Origin: Burkholderiaceae bacterium 16
Lineage (GTDB): Bacteria > Pseudomonadota > Gammaproteobacteria > Burkholderiales > Burkholderiaceae
Length of the DNA stretch: 64,000 nucleotides
Direction of reading: 5' to 3'
Assembly: GCA_000955785.1 (NCBI GenBank)
Contig: JYOD01000026.1
Location: 62,001 to 126,000 of the forward strand
Below the pieces are notes generated by a model that did no database searches, had not been told where the DNA came from, and was given only the letters and a program-made list of their open reading frames with translations. Positions within the stretch are counted from its first letter, which is position 1; each line of letters starts with the position of its first letter. Made by a program: the position numbers and the translations under genes. Of the stretch, positions 55,058 to 64,000 are shown piece by piece.

Positions 55058-55822
55058 ATGAAAGCTGCCACCGCCAACCGCCGGGGTGTTCCCGATGCCA
55101 CTCCCGCCGCGCTTTACCAGCAGGTGAAGGAGTACATCGCGCGCAATATCCAGAGCCGCGCGTGGCAGCCGGGCGACCGCGTGCCGTCCGAGCAGGAACT
55201 GGTGACCCGCTTCGGCGTGTCGCGCATGACGGTGAACCGCGCGCTGCGCGAGCTGGCCGAGCAGGGCAGGGTGGTCCGGGTGGCCGGCGTGGGCACGTTC
55301 GTGGCCGAGCACAAGCCGCAGTCGACGCTGCTCAGCGTGGTCAACCTGCAGGACGAGATCCGCATGCGTGGCCACGACTACGCCTGCGACGTCATGGTGG
55401 TGGAACGCGTGGCGGCCTCTATCGAAGTGGCCGCCGCGCTGGACCTGCGCACCGGCGAGTCGGTGTTCCACTCTGTGTGCGTGCACCGCGAGGACGGCGT
55501 GCCGGTGCAACTGGAAGACCGCTACGTCAACCCGCGCGTGGCGCCGGACTTTATCAACCAGGATTTCGTCGCGGTGAAGCCCGGCGAATACCTGCTGCGC
55601 CATGTGCCTTACGATCAGATCGAGCACGTGGTCGACGCGATCGCCGCCACGCCCGAGCAGGCCGCGCAACTGGAAATGCCCGGCAGCCAGCCGTGCCTGT
55701 TGCTGACCCGCCGCACCTGGACCGGCGGTACCCCCGTTACCTTTGTACGTTGCCTGCACCCAGGCAACCGTTACCGCCTCGGCAGCCGATTCCGCGCCGA
55801 TGGCAACCCGGCCTTCGGCTAA
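55058..55822 (+). CDS. hutC: Histidine utilisation repressor HutC
   Basis: HutC represses hut genes and releases DNA when it binds urocanate (family knowledge). The 254-residue product has a GntR-type winged helix in residues 18-85 ([20 protein letters not shown], then [20 protein letters not shown]) and a C-terminal UTRA ligand domain ([40 protein letters not shown]). Its ATG is 15 bases after the ATPase gene. Candidate sites are present upstream of the importer (52063, 52278) and of hutH (55877). The context with hutH-U-D-I-F-G leaves little doubt about its identity. Confidence 0.95.
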   Translation: MKAATANRRGVPDATPAALYQQVKEYIARNIQSRAWQPGDRVPSEQELVTRFGVSRMTVNRALRELAEQGRVVRVAGVGTFVAEHKPQSTLLSVVNLQDEIRMRGHDYACDVMVVERVAASIEVAAALDLRTGESVFHSVCVHREDGVPVQLEDRYVNPRVAPDFINQDFVAVKPGEYLLRHVPYDQIEHVVDAIAATPEQAAQLEMPGSQPCLLLTRRTWTGGTPVTFVRCLHPGNRYRLGSRFRADGNPAFG

Positions 55823-55876
55823 GCCCAGCCGTCCGCCGTTGATTTTTCAGATCCAACAGCCAACTCACGAACCTGG

Positions 55877-55888
55877 CTGTATAGACAG
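55877..55888. promoter_or_regulatory. HutC-like operator upstream of hutH
   Basis: CTGTATAGACAG lies ten bases before the hutH ATG, at the ribosome-binding region, and is identical to the site at 52063-52074. Binding here would block a local hutH promoter or elongation from upstream. A convincing local -35/-10 pair is not visible. Confidence 0.6.
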
Positions 55889-55898
55889 GGACATACAA

Positions 55899-57479
55899 AT
55901 GAGCGCCACCCAAGCCACTCAAGCCTCCCGCCCGCTGCTGACCTTGCAGCCCGGCTCCGTCACCCTGGCCGACCTGCGCCGCATCCATCGCGGCGAAGTG
56001 CGCCTGGCGATGGACGAATCCGCCTGGCCTGGCGTGCGCGCGTCCCAGGCTACCGTGCAGGACATCATCGACGCCGATGCCGTGGTCTACGGCATCAACA
56101 CCGGTTTCGGCAAGCTGGCCCAGACGCGCATCCCGCACGACAAGCTGGCCGAGTTGCAGCGCAACCTGGTGCTGTCGCACAGCGTGGGCACCGGCGCCGA
56201 CCTGGCCGCCGACACCGTGCGCCTGACCCTGGCGATCAAGGCCGTGAGCCTGGCGCGGGGCCATTCGGGCATCCGCCCCGAGATCATCGAGGCGCTGCTG
56301 GCGCTGGCCAACTCCGGCGTCACGCCCTGCATTCCCGCCAAAGGCTCGGTGGGCGCGTCGGGCGATCTCGCGCCGCTGGCGCATATGTCGTGCACGCTGA
56401 TCGGCGTGGGCGATGTGATGATCGACGGCGTGCGCCGCCCGGCTGCCGAAGGCCTGGCCCATGCCGGGCTGGCGCCGTTCACGCTTGGCCCCAAGGAAGG
56501 GCTGGCGCTGCTCAACGGCACCCAGGTTTCCACCGCGCTGGCGCTGGCAGGCCTGTTCGCCGCCGAGGACATCTTCGCCGCGGGACTGGTGGCGGGCGCG
56601 TTGTCGCTGGAAGCCATCAAGGGCTCGGTCAAGCCGTTCGACGCCCGTATCCATGCCGCGCGCGGCCAGGCCGGGCAGATCGCCGTGGCCGGCGCCGTGC
56701 GCGCGCTGCTCGACGGCAGCAAGATCGTGGATTCGCATGTGACCTGCGGCCGTGTGCAGGACCCGTATTCCATCCGCTGCCAGCCGCAGGTGATGGGCGC
56801 CTGCCTGGACAACCTGCAACACGCCGCGCGCGTGCTGCAGATCGAGGCCAATGCCGCGTCGGACAATCCGCTGGTGTTCCCGGAGCAAGGCGACGTGATC
56901 TCGGGCGGCAACTTCCACGCCGAGCCGGTGGCCTTCGCTGCTGACATCATCGCCCTGGCCATCGCCGAGATCGGCGCGATCTCCGAGCGCCGCCTCGCGC
57001 TGCTGCTCGATTCCGGCCTGTCCGGCCTGCCGCCGTTCCTGGTGCGCGACGGCGGTCTCAATTCCGGCTTCATGATCGCGCAGGTCACCGCTGCCGCGCT
57101 GGCCTCCGAGAACAAGTCGCTGGCACACCCCGCCAGCGTGGATAGCTTGCCTACGTCGGCCAACCAGGAGGACCATGTGTCGATGGCCACCTATGGCGCG
57201 CGCCGCCTGGGCGATATGGCGGAGAACACCGCCGTGGTGGTCGGCATCGAAGCCATGGCCGCCGCGCAGGGCATCGAGTTCCATCGTCCGCTGGAGTCCT
57301 CGCCGCTGATCGAGATCGAGATCGCGCGCATTCGCGAGCGCGTGGCCTTCGTGGAAGGCGACCGCTACTTCGCGCCGGATATCGAGGCGATGAAGCAGTG
57401 GGTGAAGCAAGGCGATGCGGGTGCTGGCTGGCCCGAGTCGGTGCGCCAGGTGCTGCCGTCGCAGGCCGGCGTGGCTTGA
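55899..57479 (+). CDS. hutH: Histidine ammonia-lyase
   Basis: HutH deaminates L-histidine to trans-urocanate using the self-formed MIO cofactor. The 526-residue product has [17 protein letters not shown] near residue 65 and the MIO tripeptide Ala153-Ser154-Gly155 within [15 protein letters not shown], followed by [20 protein letters not shown] and [15 protein letters not shown]. Length is slightly above the usual 510. The ATG at 55899 follows AGGGA, close to the operator; the frame is open upstream inside hutC, without similarity. It opens the catabolic gene set, with hutU about 60 bases downstream. Confidence 0.96.
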   Translation: MSATQATQASRPLLTLQPGSVTLADLRRIHRGEVRLAMDESAWPGVRASQATVQDIIDADAVVYGINTGFGKLAQTRIPHDKLAELQRNLVLSHSVGTGADLAADTVRLTLAIKAVSLARGHSGIRPEIIEALLALANSGVTPCIPAKGSVGASGDLAPLAHMSCTLIGVGDVMIDGVRRPAAEGLAHAGLAPFTLGPKEGLALLNGTQVSTALALAGLFAAEDIFAAGLVAGALSLEAIKGSVKPFDARIHAARGQAGQIAVAGAVRALLDGSKIVDSHVTCGRVQDPYSIRCQPQVMGACLDNLQHAARVLQIEANAASDNPLVFPEQGDVISGGNFHAEPVAFAADIIALAIAEIGAISERRLALLLDSGLSGLPPFLVRDGGLNSGFMIAQVTAAALASENKSLAHPASVDSLPTSANQEDHVSMATYGARRLGDMAENTAVVVGIEAMAAAQGIEFHRPLESSPLIEIEIARIRERVAFVEGDRYFAPDIEAMKQWVKQGDAGAGWPESVRQVLPSQAGVA

Positions 57480-57541
57480 TGCGCGCGCAAAGTCCCATAC
57501 GCAGGCCGAACCGCTGAACTGAACACGCAGGAGAACCCCAC

Positions 57542-59259
<1,718 letters not shown>

Positions 59260-59263
<4 letters not shown>

Positions 59264-59883
59264 GCGACGCAATGGAAGGCCCGCGCGGCCTGGAGTACTT
59301 CTCGCTCGGCGCCCTGGCTGCGCAGCCCTGGAAAAACGGCGGCGGCGTCACGCGCGAGATCGCGGCGTGGCCGCCGGGCGCCGGCATGGACGCCTTCCAG
59401 TGGCGCGTGAGCGTGGCCGACATCGCCGCCGATGGCCCGTTTTCCGCCTTCTCCGGCATCGACCGCCAGATCGCGCTGCTTGATGGCGCGGGCGTTCGCT
59501 TGCTGGCGGACGATGGCAGTTTTGACCATCGCCTGGATACCGTGGGCGAGCCGTTCGCCTTTGCCGGCGAGCGCGGCGTGCAGGCGACACTGCTGGATGG
59601 CGCCACGCGCGACTTCAATGTGATGACGCGGCGCGGCGCCTGCCGCGCGAGCATCGTAGCGGCGCGCCGCGAATTCACGATTCCCGCCGGCGCGCATGTC
59701 GTGCTGCTGTTTGTCATTGAGGGTGCATGGCGCCACGGCACCGCCGGCCAGGGCGGGCAGGCCGTGCTGGCCAGCGACGACGGCATGTTGTTCGCCGAAG
59801 GCGTGCCGGCGCCGTATCGCCTGCAGGCGATGTCCGAGCCCGCGCTCTGCCTGTGCGTCACCCTGGAAATGGAGAACCTGTAA
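59260..59883 (+). CDS. hutD: HutD family protein
   Basis: HutD is a cupin-like protein found in many hut operons. In Pseudomonas it is thought to limit hut expression, perhaps by binding formylglutamate or urocanate; no enzymatic role is established. The 207-residue product has [16 protein letters not shown] at the start, [20 protein letters not shown], and [15 protein letters not shown] later, the family signature. The ATG overlaps the hutU stop, and its stop overlaps the hutI start by one base, so it is translationally coupled on both sides. Confidence 0.9.
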
Positions 59884-61157
59884 TGAACCTGACCCCGGCG
59901 CAGGCCGCCGTTTCCCCTTCGTCCGCCGATGGCGTCTGGCATCGCTGCCACCTGCTGCCCGACGGCGATCCCGGCAAGGCGATCCGCGACGCGGCACTGG
60001 TCGTGCAGCAAGGCCGCATTGCCTGGTTGGGCCCGTTGGCCGAACTGCCGCGGGACTACGTCGCGCTGCCGCGCCTTGATGCGGGCAATGCGTGGATCAC
60101 GCCGGGCCTGGTCGACTGCCACACCCACCTGGTGTACGGCGGCCAGCGCGCCGATGAATTCGCCATGCGCCTGGCTGGCGCCGGCTACGAAGAAATCGCC
60201 CGCGCCGGCGGCGGCATCGTGTCCACCGTGCGCGCCACGCGCGCCGCCGACGAGGACACGTTGTTCGCGCTGGCCGCCGCGCGCCTCGCGCCGCTGCTGG
60301 CCGAGGGCGTGACCACGCTGGAGATCAAGTCCGGCTATGGCCTTGACCTCGCCAGCGAGCGCAAGCAGCTGCGCGTGGCACGCCGCCTCGGCGAAGCCTT
60401 CGGCGTAACGGTGCACACCACGTTCCTCGGCGCCCACGCGTTGCCGCCGGAGTACGCGGGCCGCGCCGACGACTACATCGCGCTGGTGTGCGACACCATG
60501 ATGCCCGCGCTGGCCGAGGAAGGCCTGGTCGATGCCGTCGATGCCTTCTGCGAATCCGTCGGCTTCAGCCTGGCGCAGACCGAGCGCGTCTTCCAGGCGG
60601 CCGAGCGCCTTGGCCTGCGCGTCAAGCTGCACGCCGAGCAGCTCAGCAACCTGGGGGGCAGTGCGCTGGCGGCGCGCCACCATGCGCTGTCGGCCGATCA
60701 CCTGGAGCATCTCGACGAAGCCGGCGTGATGGCGATGGCCGAGTCCGGCACGGTGGCGGTCCTGCTGCCGGGCGCCTATTATTTCCTGCGTGACACCACG
60801 CTGCCGCCGATCGGACTGCTGCGCCGGCATGGCGTGCCGATGGCCATTTCCACCGATCACAATCCCGGTACCTCGCCCGTCACTTCGCTGCTGCTGATGA
60901 TGAATATGGCGTGCACCCTGTTCAGGCTGACCGTGCCCGAAGTCCTGGCGGGCGTCACCACGCACGCCGCGCGCGCTCTGGGCGCGGCGGACCGCCACGG
61001 CTTGCTGGCTGCCGGACGCGCGGCCGATTTCGTCCTGTGGCAAGTCGACTCGCCGGCGGAACTGGCTTACTGGTTCGGCCGCAACCCGGCCGCCGCCGTG
61101 GTGCGGCAGGGCAAGGTCTATCCCGCTGCCGCGCCAGCGCAAGGAGCCCAGCCATGA
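59883..61157 (+). CDS. hutI: Imidazolonepropionase
   Basis: HutI hydrolyses imidazolone propionate to N-formimino-glutamate; it is a metal-dependent amidohydrolase. The 424-residue product has the metal motif [17 protein letters not shown] near residue 80, [29 protein letters not shown] with the metal His, and [17 protein letters not shown] with the catalytic Asp. Length is normal. The ATG shares a base with the hutD stop (59883), and the stop overlaps hutF by ATGA. Confidence 0.95.
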   Translation: MNLTPAQAAVSPSSADGVWHRCHLLPDGDPGKAIRDAALVVQQGRIAWLGPLAELPRDYVALPRLDAGNAWITPGLVDCHTHLVYGGQRADEFAMRLAGAGYEEIARAGGGIVSTVRATRAADEDTLFALAAARLAPLLAEGVTTLEIKSGYGLDLASERKQLRVARRLGEAFGVTVHTTFLGAHALPPEYAGRADDYIALVCDTMMPALAEEGLVDAVDAFCESVGFSLAQTERVFQAAERLGLRVKLHAEQLSNLGGSALAARHHALSADHLEHLDEAGVMAMAESGTVAVLLPGAYYFLRDTTLPPIGLLRRHGVPMAISTDHNPGTSPVTSLLLMMNMACTLFRLTVPEVLAGVTTHAARALGAADRHGLLAAGRAADFVLWQVDSPAELAYWFGRNPAAAVVRQGKVYPAAAPAQGAQP

Positions 61158-62554
61158 GCGCCGGAAGCCTGTTCGCCGCGCAGGCCTTGCTGCCCACGGG
61201 CTGGGCCAGCGATGTCCTGCTGGCCTGGGACGATGCCGGCGCCTTCACCACGGTGCAGGCCGGCGCGGTGCCGGCGGCGGATGTGCCGCGCGCCGCCGGC
61301 CCCCTGCTGCCGGGCATGCCCAACCTGCATTCGCACGCCTTCCAGCGCGGCTTTGCCGGCCTGACGGAATACCGCAGCGAGACGCTGGCCGACGGCCAGG
61401 AGAGCGACTCCTTCTGGAGCTGGCGCAAGTTGATGTACCGCTTCGCGCTGCGGCTCTCGCCCGATACGCTCGAAGCCATCGCCACGCAGCTGTATATCGA
61501 GATGCTGCACGCCGGCTACACCAGCGTGTGCGAATTCCACTACGTGCACCACGACCCGGACGGCAAGCCCTACGCCGATCCCGCCGAGATGTCGCTGCGC
61601 CTGCTGCGCGCCGCGCAAAACGCCGGCATCGGCATCACGCTGCTGCCGGTGCTGTACCAGACCGCCGGCTTCGGCGGCAAGCCCGCGCTCGCCGAGCAGC
61701 GCCGTTTCCTGCACGAAACCGACGCCATGCTCGCCTTGCTCGGCCGCCTGGCCCCGCAGTGCCACGGCCAGGCGCGGCTCGGGCTGGCGCCGCACTCGCT
61801 GCGCGCGGTGCCGCCGCAAAGCCTTGCCGACGCCGTGGCAGGCCTGCACGCGCTGGATGCGCAGGCGCCCGTGCATATCCATATCGCCGAGCAGCAGCGC
61901 GAAGTGGACGAGTGCATCACGCTCACGGGCACGCGCCCGGTGGCGTGGCTGCTCGACCATGCCGAGGTGGACGCGCGCTGGTGCCTGGTGCACGCTACCC
62001 ACCTGGACTGGGACGAACGGCGGCGCCTCGCGCACAGCGGCGCGGTGGCCGGCATCTGTCCCACCACCGAGGCCAACCTTGGCGACGGCGTGTTCGATGC
62101 CGCGCCCTACCTGGGGCAGGGCGGCGTCTGGGGCATCGGCTCGGACAGCCATGCCAGCGTGAGCGTGGCGGAGGAACTGCGGCTGTTCGAGTACGGCCAG
62201 CGCCTCGCGCTGCAAAAACGCAATGTGCTGGCGTCGGACGCGCACAAGCAGGTGGCCGATCGTCTCTACCTCGACGCGGCCGCCGGCGGTGCGCGCGCCT
62301 CGGGCCGGCCCGTCGGCGCGCTGGCGCCCGGACAGCAGGCGGATTTCGTGGTGCTCGACGGCGCGCATCCGGCGCTGGCCGGCTTGTCCGGCAGCCAGGC
62401 GCTGGCGGTGCATGTGTTCACCAACCACGGACATGAGACACTAGCGGAAGTCCGCACGGCGGGCCGGACGCGCGTGCTGCATGGCGCGCACGCCTTGCAG
62501 GCCCAGGCCGGCAAGGGCTTCGCCGCGGCGCGCGCAAGCCTGCTGACCGACTGA
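61154..62554 (+). CDS. hutF: Formimidoylglutamate deiminase
   Basis: HutF deiminates N-formimino-glutamate to N-formylglutamate and ammonia, marking the five-step histidine route. The 466-residue product is an amidohydrolase with [18 protein letters not shown] near residue 55, [35 protein letters not shown] with metal ligands, LVHATHLD, and [26 protein letters not shown] precedes the ATG, which overlaps the hutI stop. A strong hairpin lies between it and hutG. Confidence 0.95.
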   Translation: MSAGSLFAAQALLPTGWASDVLLAWDDAGAFTTVQAGAVPAADVPRAAGPLLPGMPNLHSHAFQRGFAGLTEYRSETLADGQESDSFWSWRKLMYRFALRLSPDTLEAIATQLYIEMLHAGYTSVCEFHYVHHDPDGKPYADPAEMSLRLLRAAQNAGIGITLLPVLYQTAGFGGKPALAEQRRFLHETDAMLALLGRLAPQCHGQARLGLAPHSLRAVPPQSLADAVAGLHALDAQAPVHIHIAEQQREVDECITLTGTRPVAWLLDHAEVDARWCLVHATHLDWDERRRLAHSGAVAGICPTTEANLGDGVFDAAPYLGQGGVWGIGSDSHASVSVAEELRLFEYGQRLALQKRNVLASDAHKQVADRLYLDAAAGGARASGRPVGALAPGQQADFVVLDGAHPALAGLSGSQALAVHVFTNHGHETLAEVRTAGRTRVLHGAHALQAQAGKGFAAARASLLTD

Positions 62555-62567
62555 ACCCGGCGTTGGA

Positions 62568-62605
62568 CGCGGCCTGATGCTTGACGATACAAGCTTCAGG
62601 CCGCG
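62568..62605 (+). repeat. Strong hairpin between hutF and hutG
   Basis: CGCGGCCTGA (62568-62577) pairs with TCAGGCCGCG (62596-62605), and after one T/T mismatch GCTTG (62579-62583) pairs with CAAGC (62590-62594), with a six-base loop. There is no T-run, so it is more likely an mRNA-stability or attenuating element than a terminator. Confidence 0.7.
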
Positions 62606-62656
62606 CCGATGCGCAACTGCATCTGCACCTGCACCTTTACGCTGCAAACCAAAAAC

Positions 62657-63469
62657 ATGTCTTTCTCGACCGATACCCCCGCTTTCACCCTGCATCGCGG
62701 CACGCGCCCGCTGCTGGTGTCGATGCCGCACGTGGGCACCCACCTGCCGGCTTCCGTGTCCGACCGGCTGACCGCCGAGGCGCGCACCGTGCCCGATACC
62801 GACTGGCACCTGGAACGCCTCTACGATTTCGCGCGCGAACTCGGCGCCTCCATCCTGGTGGCCACGCACTCGCGCTACGTGGTGGACCTGAACCGTCCGC
62901 CCGATAACGCCAACCTGTATCCCGGCCAGGACACCACCGGCCTGTGCCCGGTCGATACCTTCGACAAGACGCCGGTCTACGCCGACGGCAGCCTGCCTGC
63001 CGACGACGAGATCGCCGCCCGCCGCGACGCCATCTGGCGCCCGTACCATGACGCGCTGGCCGGAGAACTGGCCCGCCTGCGCGCCGCGCACGGCACCGCG
63101 GCGCTGTGGGACGCGCATTCGATCCGCTCGGTGCTGCCGCGCTTCTTCGAAGGCAAGCTGACCGATTTCAACCTCGGCACGGCCAACGGCGCGAGCTGCG
63201 ACGCCGAGCTGGCCAACCAGCTGCTGGACATCGCCAGCGCCTTGCCGGGCTATACCTCGGTGCTCAACGGGCGTTTCAAGGGCGGCTACATCACGCGCCA
63301 GTACGGCGCGCCGGCACAGGGCGTGCAGGCCGTGCAGCTTGAGCTGACGCAGTCGGCCTACATGAGCGAGACCTATCCCTTCGCCTACGACGAGGCGCGG
63401 GCCACGCGCATCCAGCCCACGCTGAAGACGATGCTGGAAACCGTACTGGGCTACGTGGAAGCACGCTAA
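62657..63469 (+). CDS. hutG: N-formylglutamate deformylase
   Basis: HutG splits N-formylglutamate to glutamate and formate, the last step. The 270-residue product has LLVSMPHVGTHLPASVSDRL with a metal-ligand His, then DWHLERLYDFARELGASILV, RYVVDLNRPPDNANLYPGQD and LWDAHSIRSVLPRFFEGKLT, the formylglutamate amidohydrolase family, not the unrelated arginase-like HutG. The ATG at 62657 gives MSFSTDTPAFTLHRG; no strong ribosome-binding site is visible, and an upstream in-frame ATG (62609) has none either. It closes the hut cluster. Confidence 0.94.
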   Translation: MSFSTDTPAFTLHRGTRPLLVSMPHVGTHLPASVSDRLTAEARTVPDTDWHLERLYDFARELGASILVATHSRYVVDLNRPPDNANLYPGQDTTGLCPVDTFDKTPVYADGSLPADDEIAARRDAIWRPYHDALAGELARLRAAHGTAALWDAHSIRSVLPRFFEGKLTDFNLGTANGASCDAELANQLLDIASALPGYTSVLNGRFKGGYITRQYGAPAQGVQAVQLELTQSAYMSETYPFAYDEARATRIQPTLKTMLETVLGYVEAR

Positions 63470-63490
63470 GCCAGCCGCGCGGAGTTCCTG

Positions 63491-63530
63491 ACGCGATCCG
63501 CGGCGCCAACAGCGCCACGGGTCGCGTTTT
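63491..63530. terminator. Terminator after hutG
   Basis: ACGCGA pairs with TCGCGT, with an inner GGCGC/GCGCC stem around loop CAACA, followed by TTTT on the plus strand. It ends the hut cluster and sits before the convergent phospholipase-like gene. Confidence 0.55.
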
Positions 63531-63543
63531 CACATCCGCGTCC

Positions 63544-64000
<457 letters not shown>

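Overview
The window is a compact, high-G+C, mostly housekeeping stretch of a beta-proteobacterial chromosome. Protein similarity recognised by eye and the gene neighbourhoods (rpsT next to murJ, a DUF3579 gene next to argF, fkpB-ispH, lspA-ileS-ribF, hutC-H-U-D-I-F-G) point to the Burkholderiaceae, most likely Cupriavidus or Ralstonia. I recognise no rRNA, tRNA, CRISPR array, insertion sequence or prophage. Assignments rest on motifs and remembered family features; no database search was possible.

Layout. 1-10.9 kb: murJ (cut by the left edge), rpsT, a DUF3579 gene, argF, argG, ppnP, murB, a YajQ-family gene, a DUF192 gene, a small Ala/Lys/Pro-rich exported protein, an RluE-type pseudouridine synthase and icd. 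11.0-14.1 kb is the accessory part: a broken PAAR-M35 peptidase effector with an OmpA-like tail, then a VOC-ArsR-SRPBCC operon. 14.3-17.7 kb: a cold-shock gene divergent from clpS-clpA. 17.8-19.7 kb: a TctC/Bug binding protein with a glyoxalase-like protein. 19.7-27.3 kb (minus strand): ribF, ileS, lspA, coaBC, a luciferase-like flavin enzyme and dut. 27.5-34 kb: a hybrid histidine kinase facing a LuxR-type regulator, purN-rsmB and an MscS-type channel. 34.3-43 kb: a fatty-acid desaturase, nadA-nadC facing nadB, rpmB-rpmG, radC, and fkpB-ispH.

43.2-48.3 kb carries a complete branched-chain amino-acid-type ABC importer (livK, livH, livM, livG, livF) behind a long, repeat-rich leader. 48.4-52 kb holds an ArgD-like aminotransferase, a 2Fe-2S/FAD reductase and a head-to-head NAD-dependent epimerase. 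52.3-63.5 kb is a histidine-utilisation locus: an NMT1/SsuA-type ABC importer, the HutC repressor, then hutH, hutU, hutD, hutI, hutF and hutG. This is the five-step route in which formiminoglutamate is deiminated by HutF and deformylated by HutG. A phospholipase-D/cardiolipin synthase gene is cut by the right edge.

The most interesting points are: the decayed PAAR-peptidase cassette; three HutC-like operators that tie the ABC importer to histidine degradation; a shared 12-14 bp palindrome in front of argF/DUF3579 and icd; the unusual inverted repeats upstream of livK; and two genes (clpS, purN) whose likely -10 boxes sit six bases from the start codon, suggesting leaderless mRNAs.
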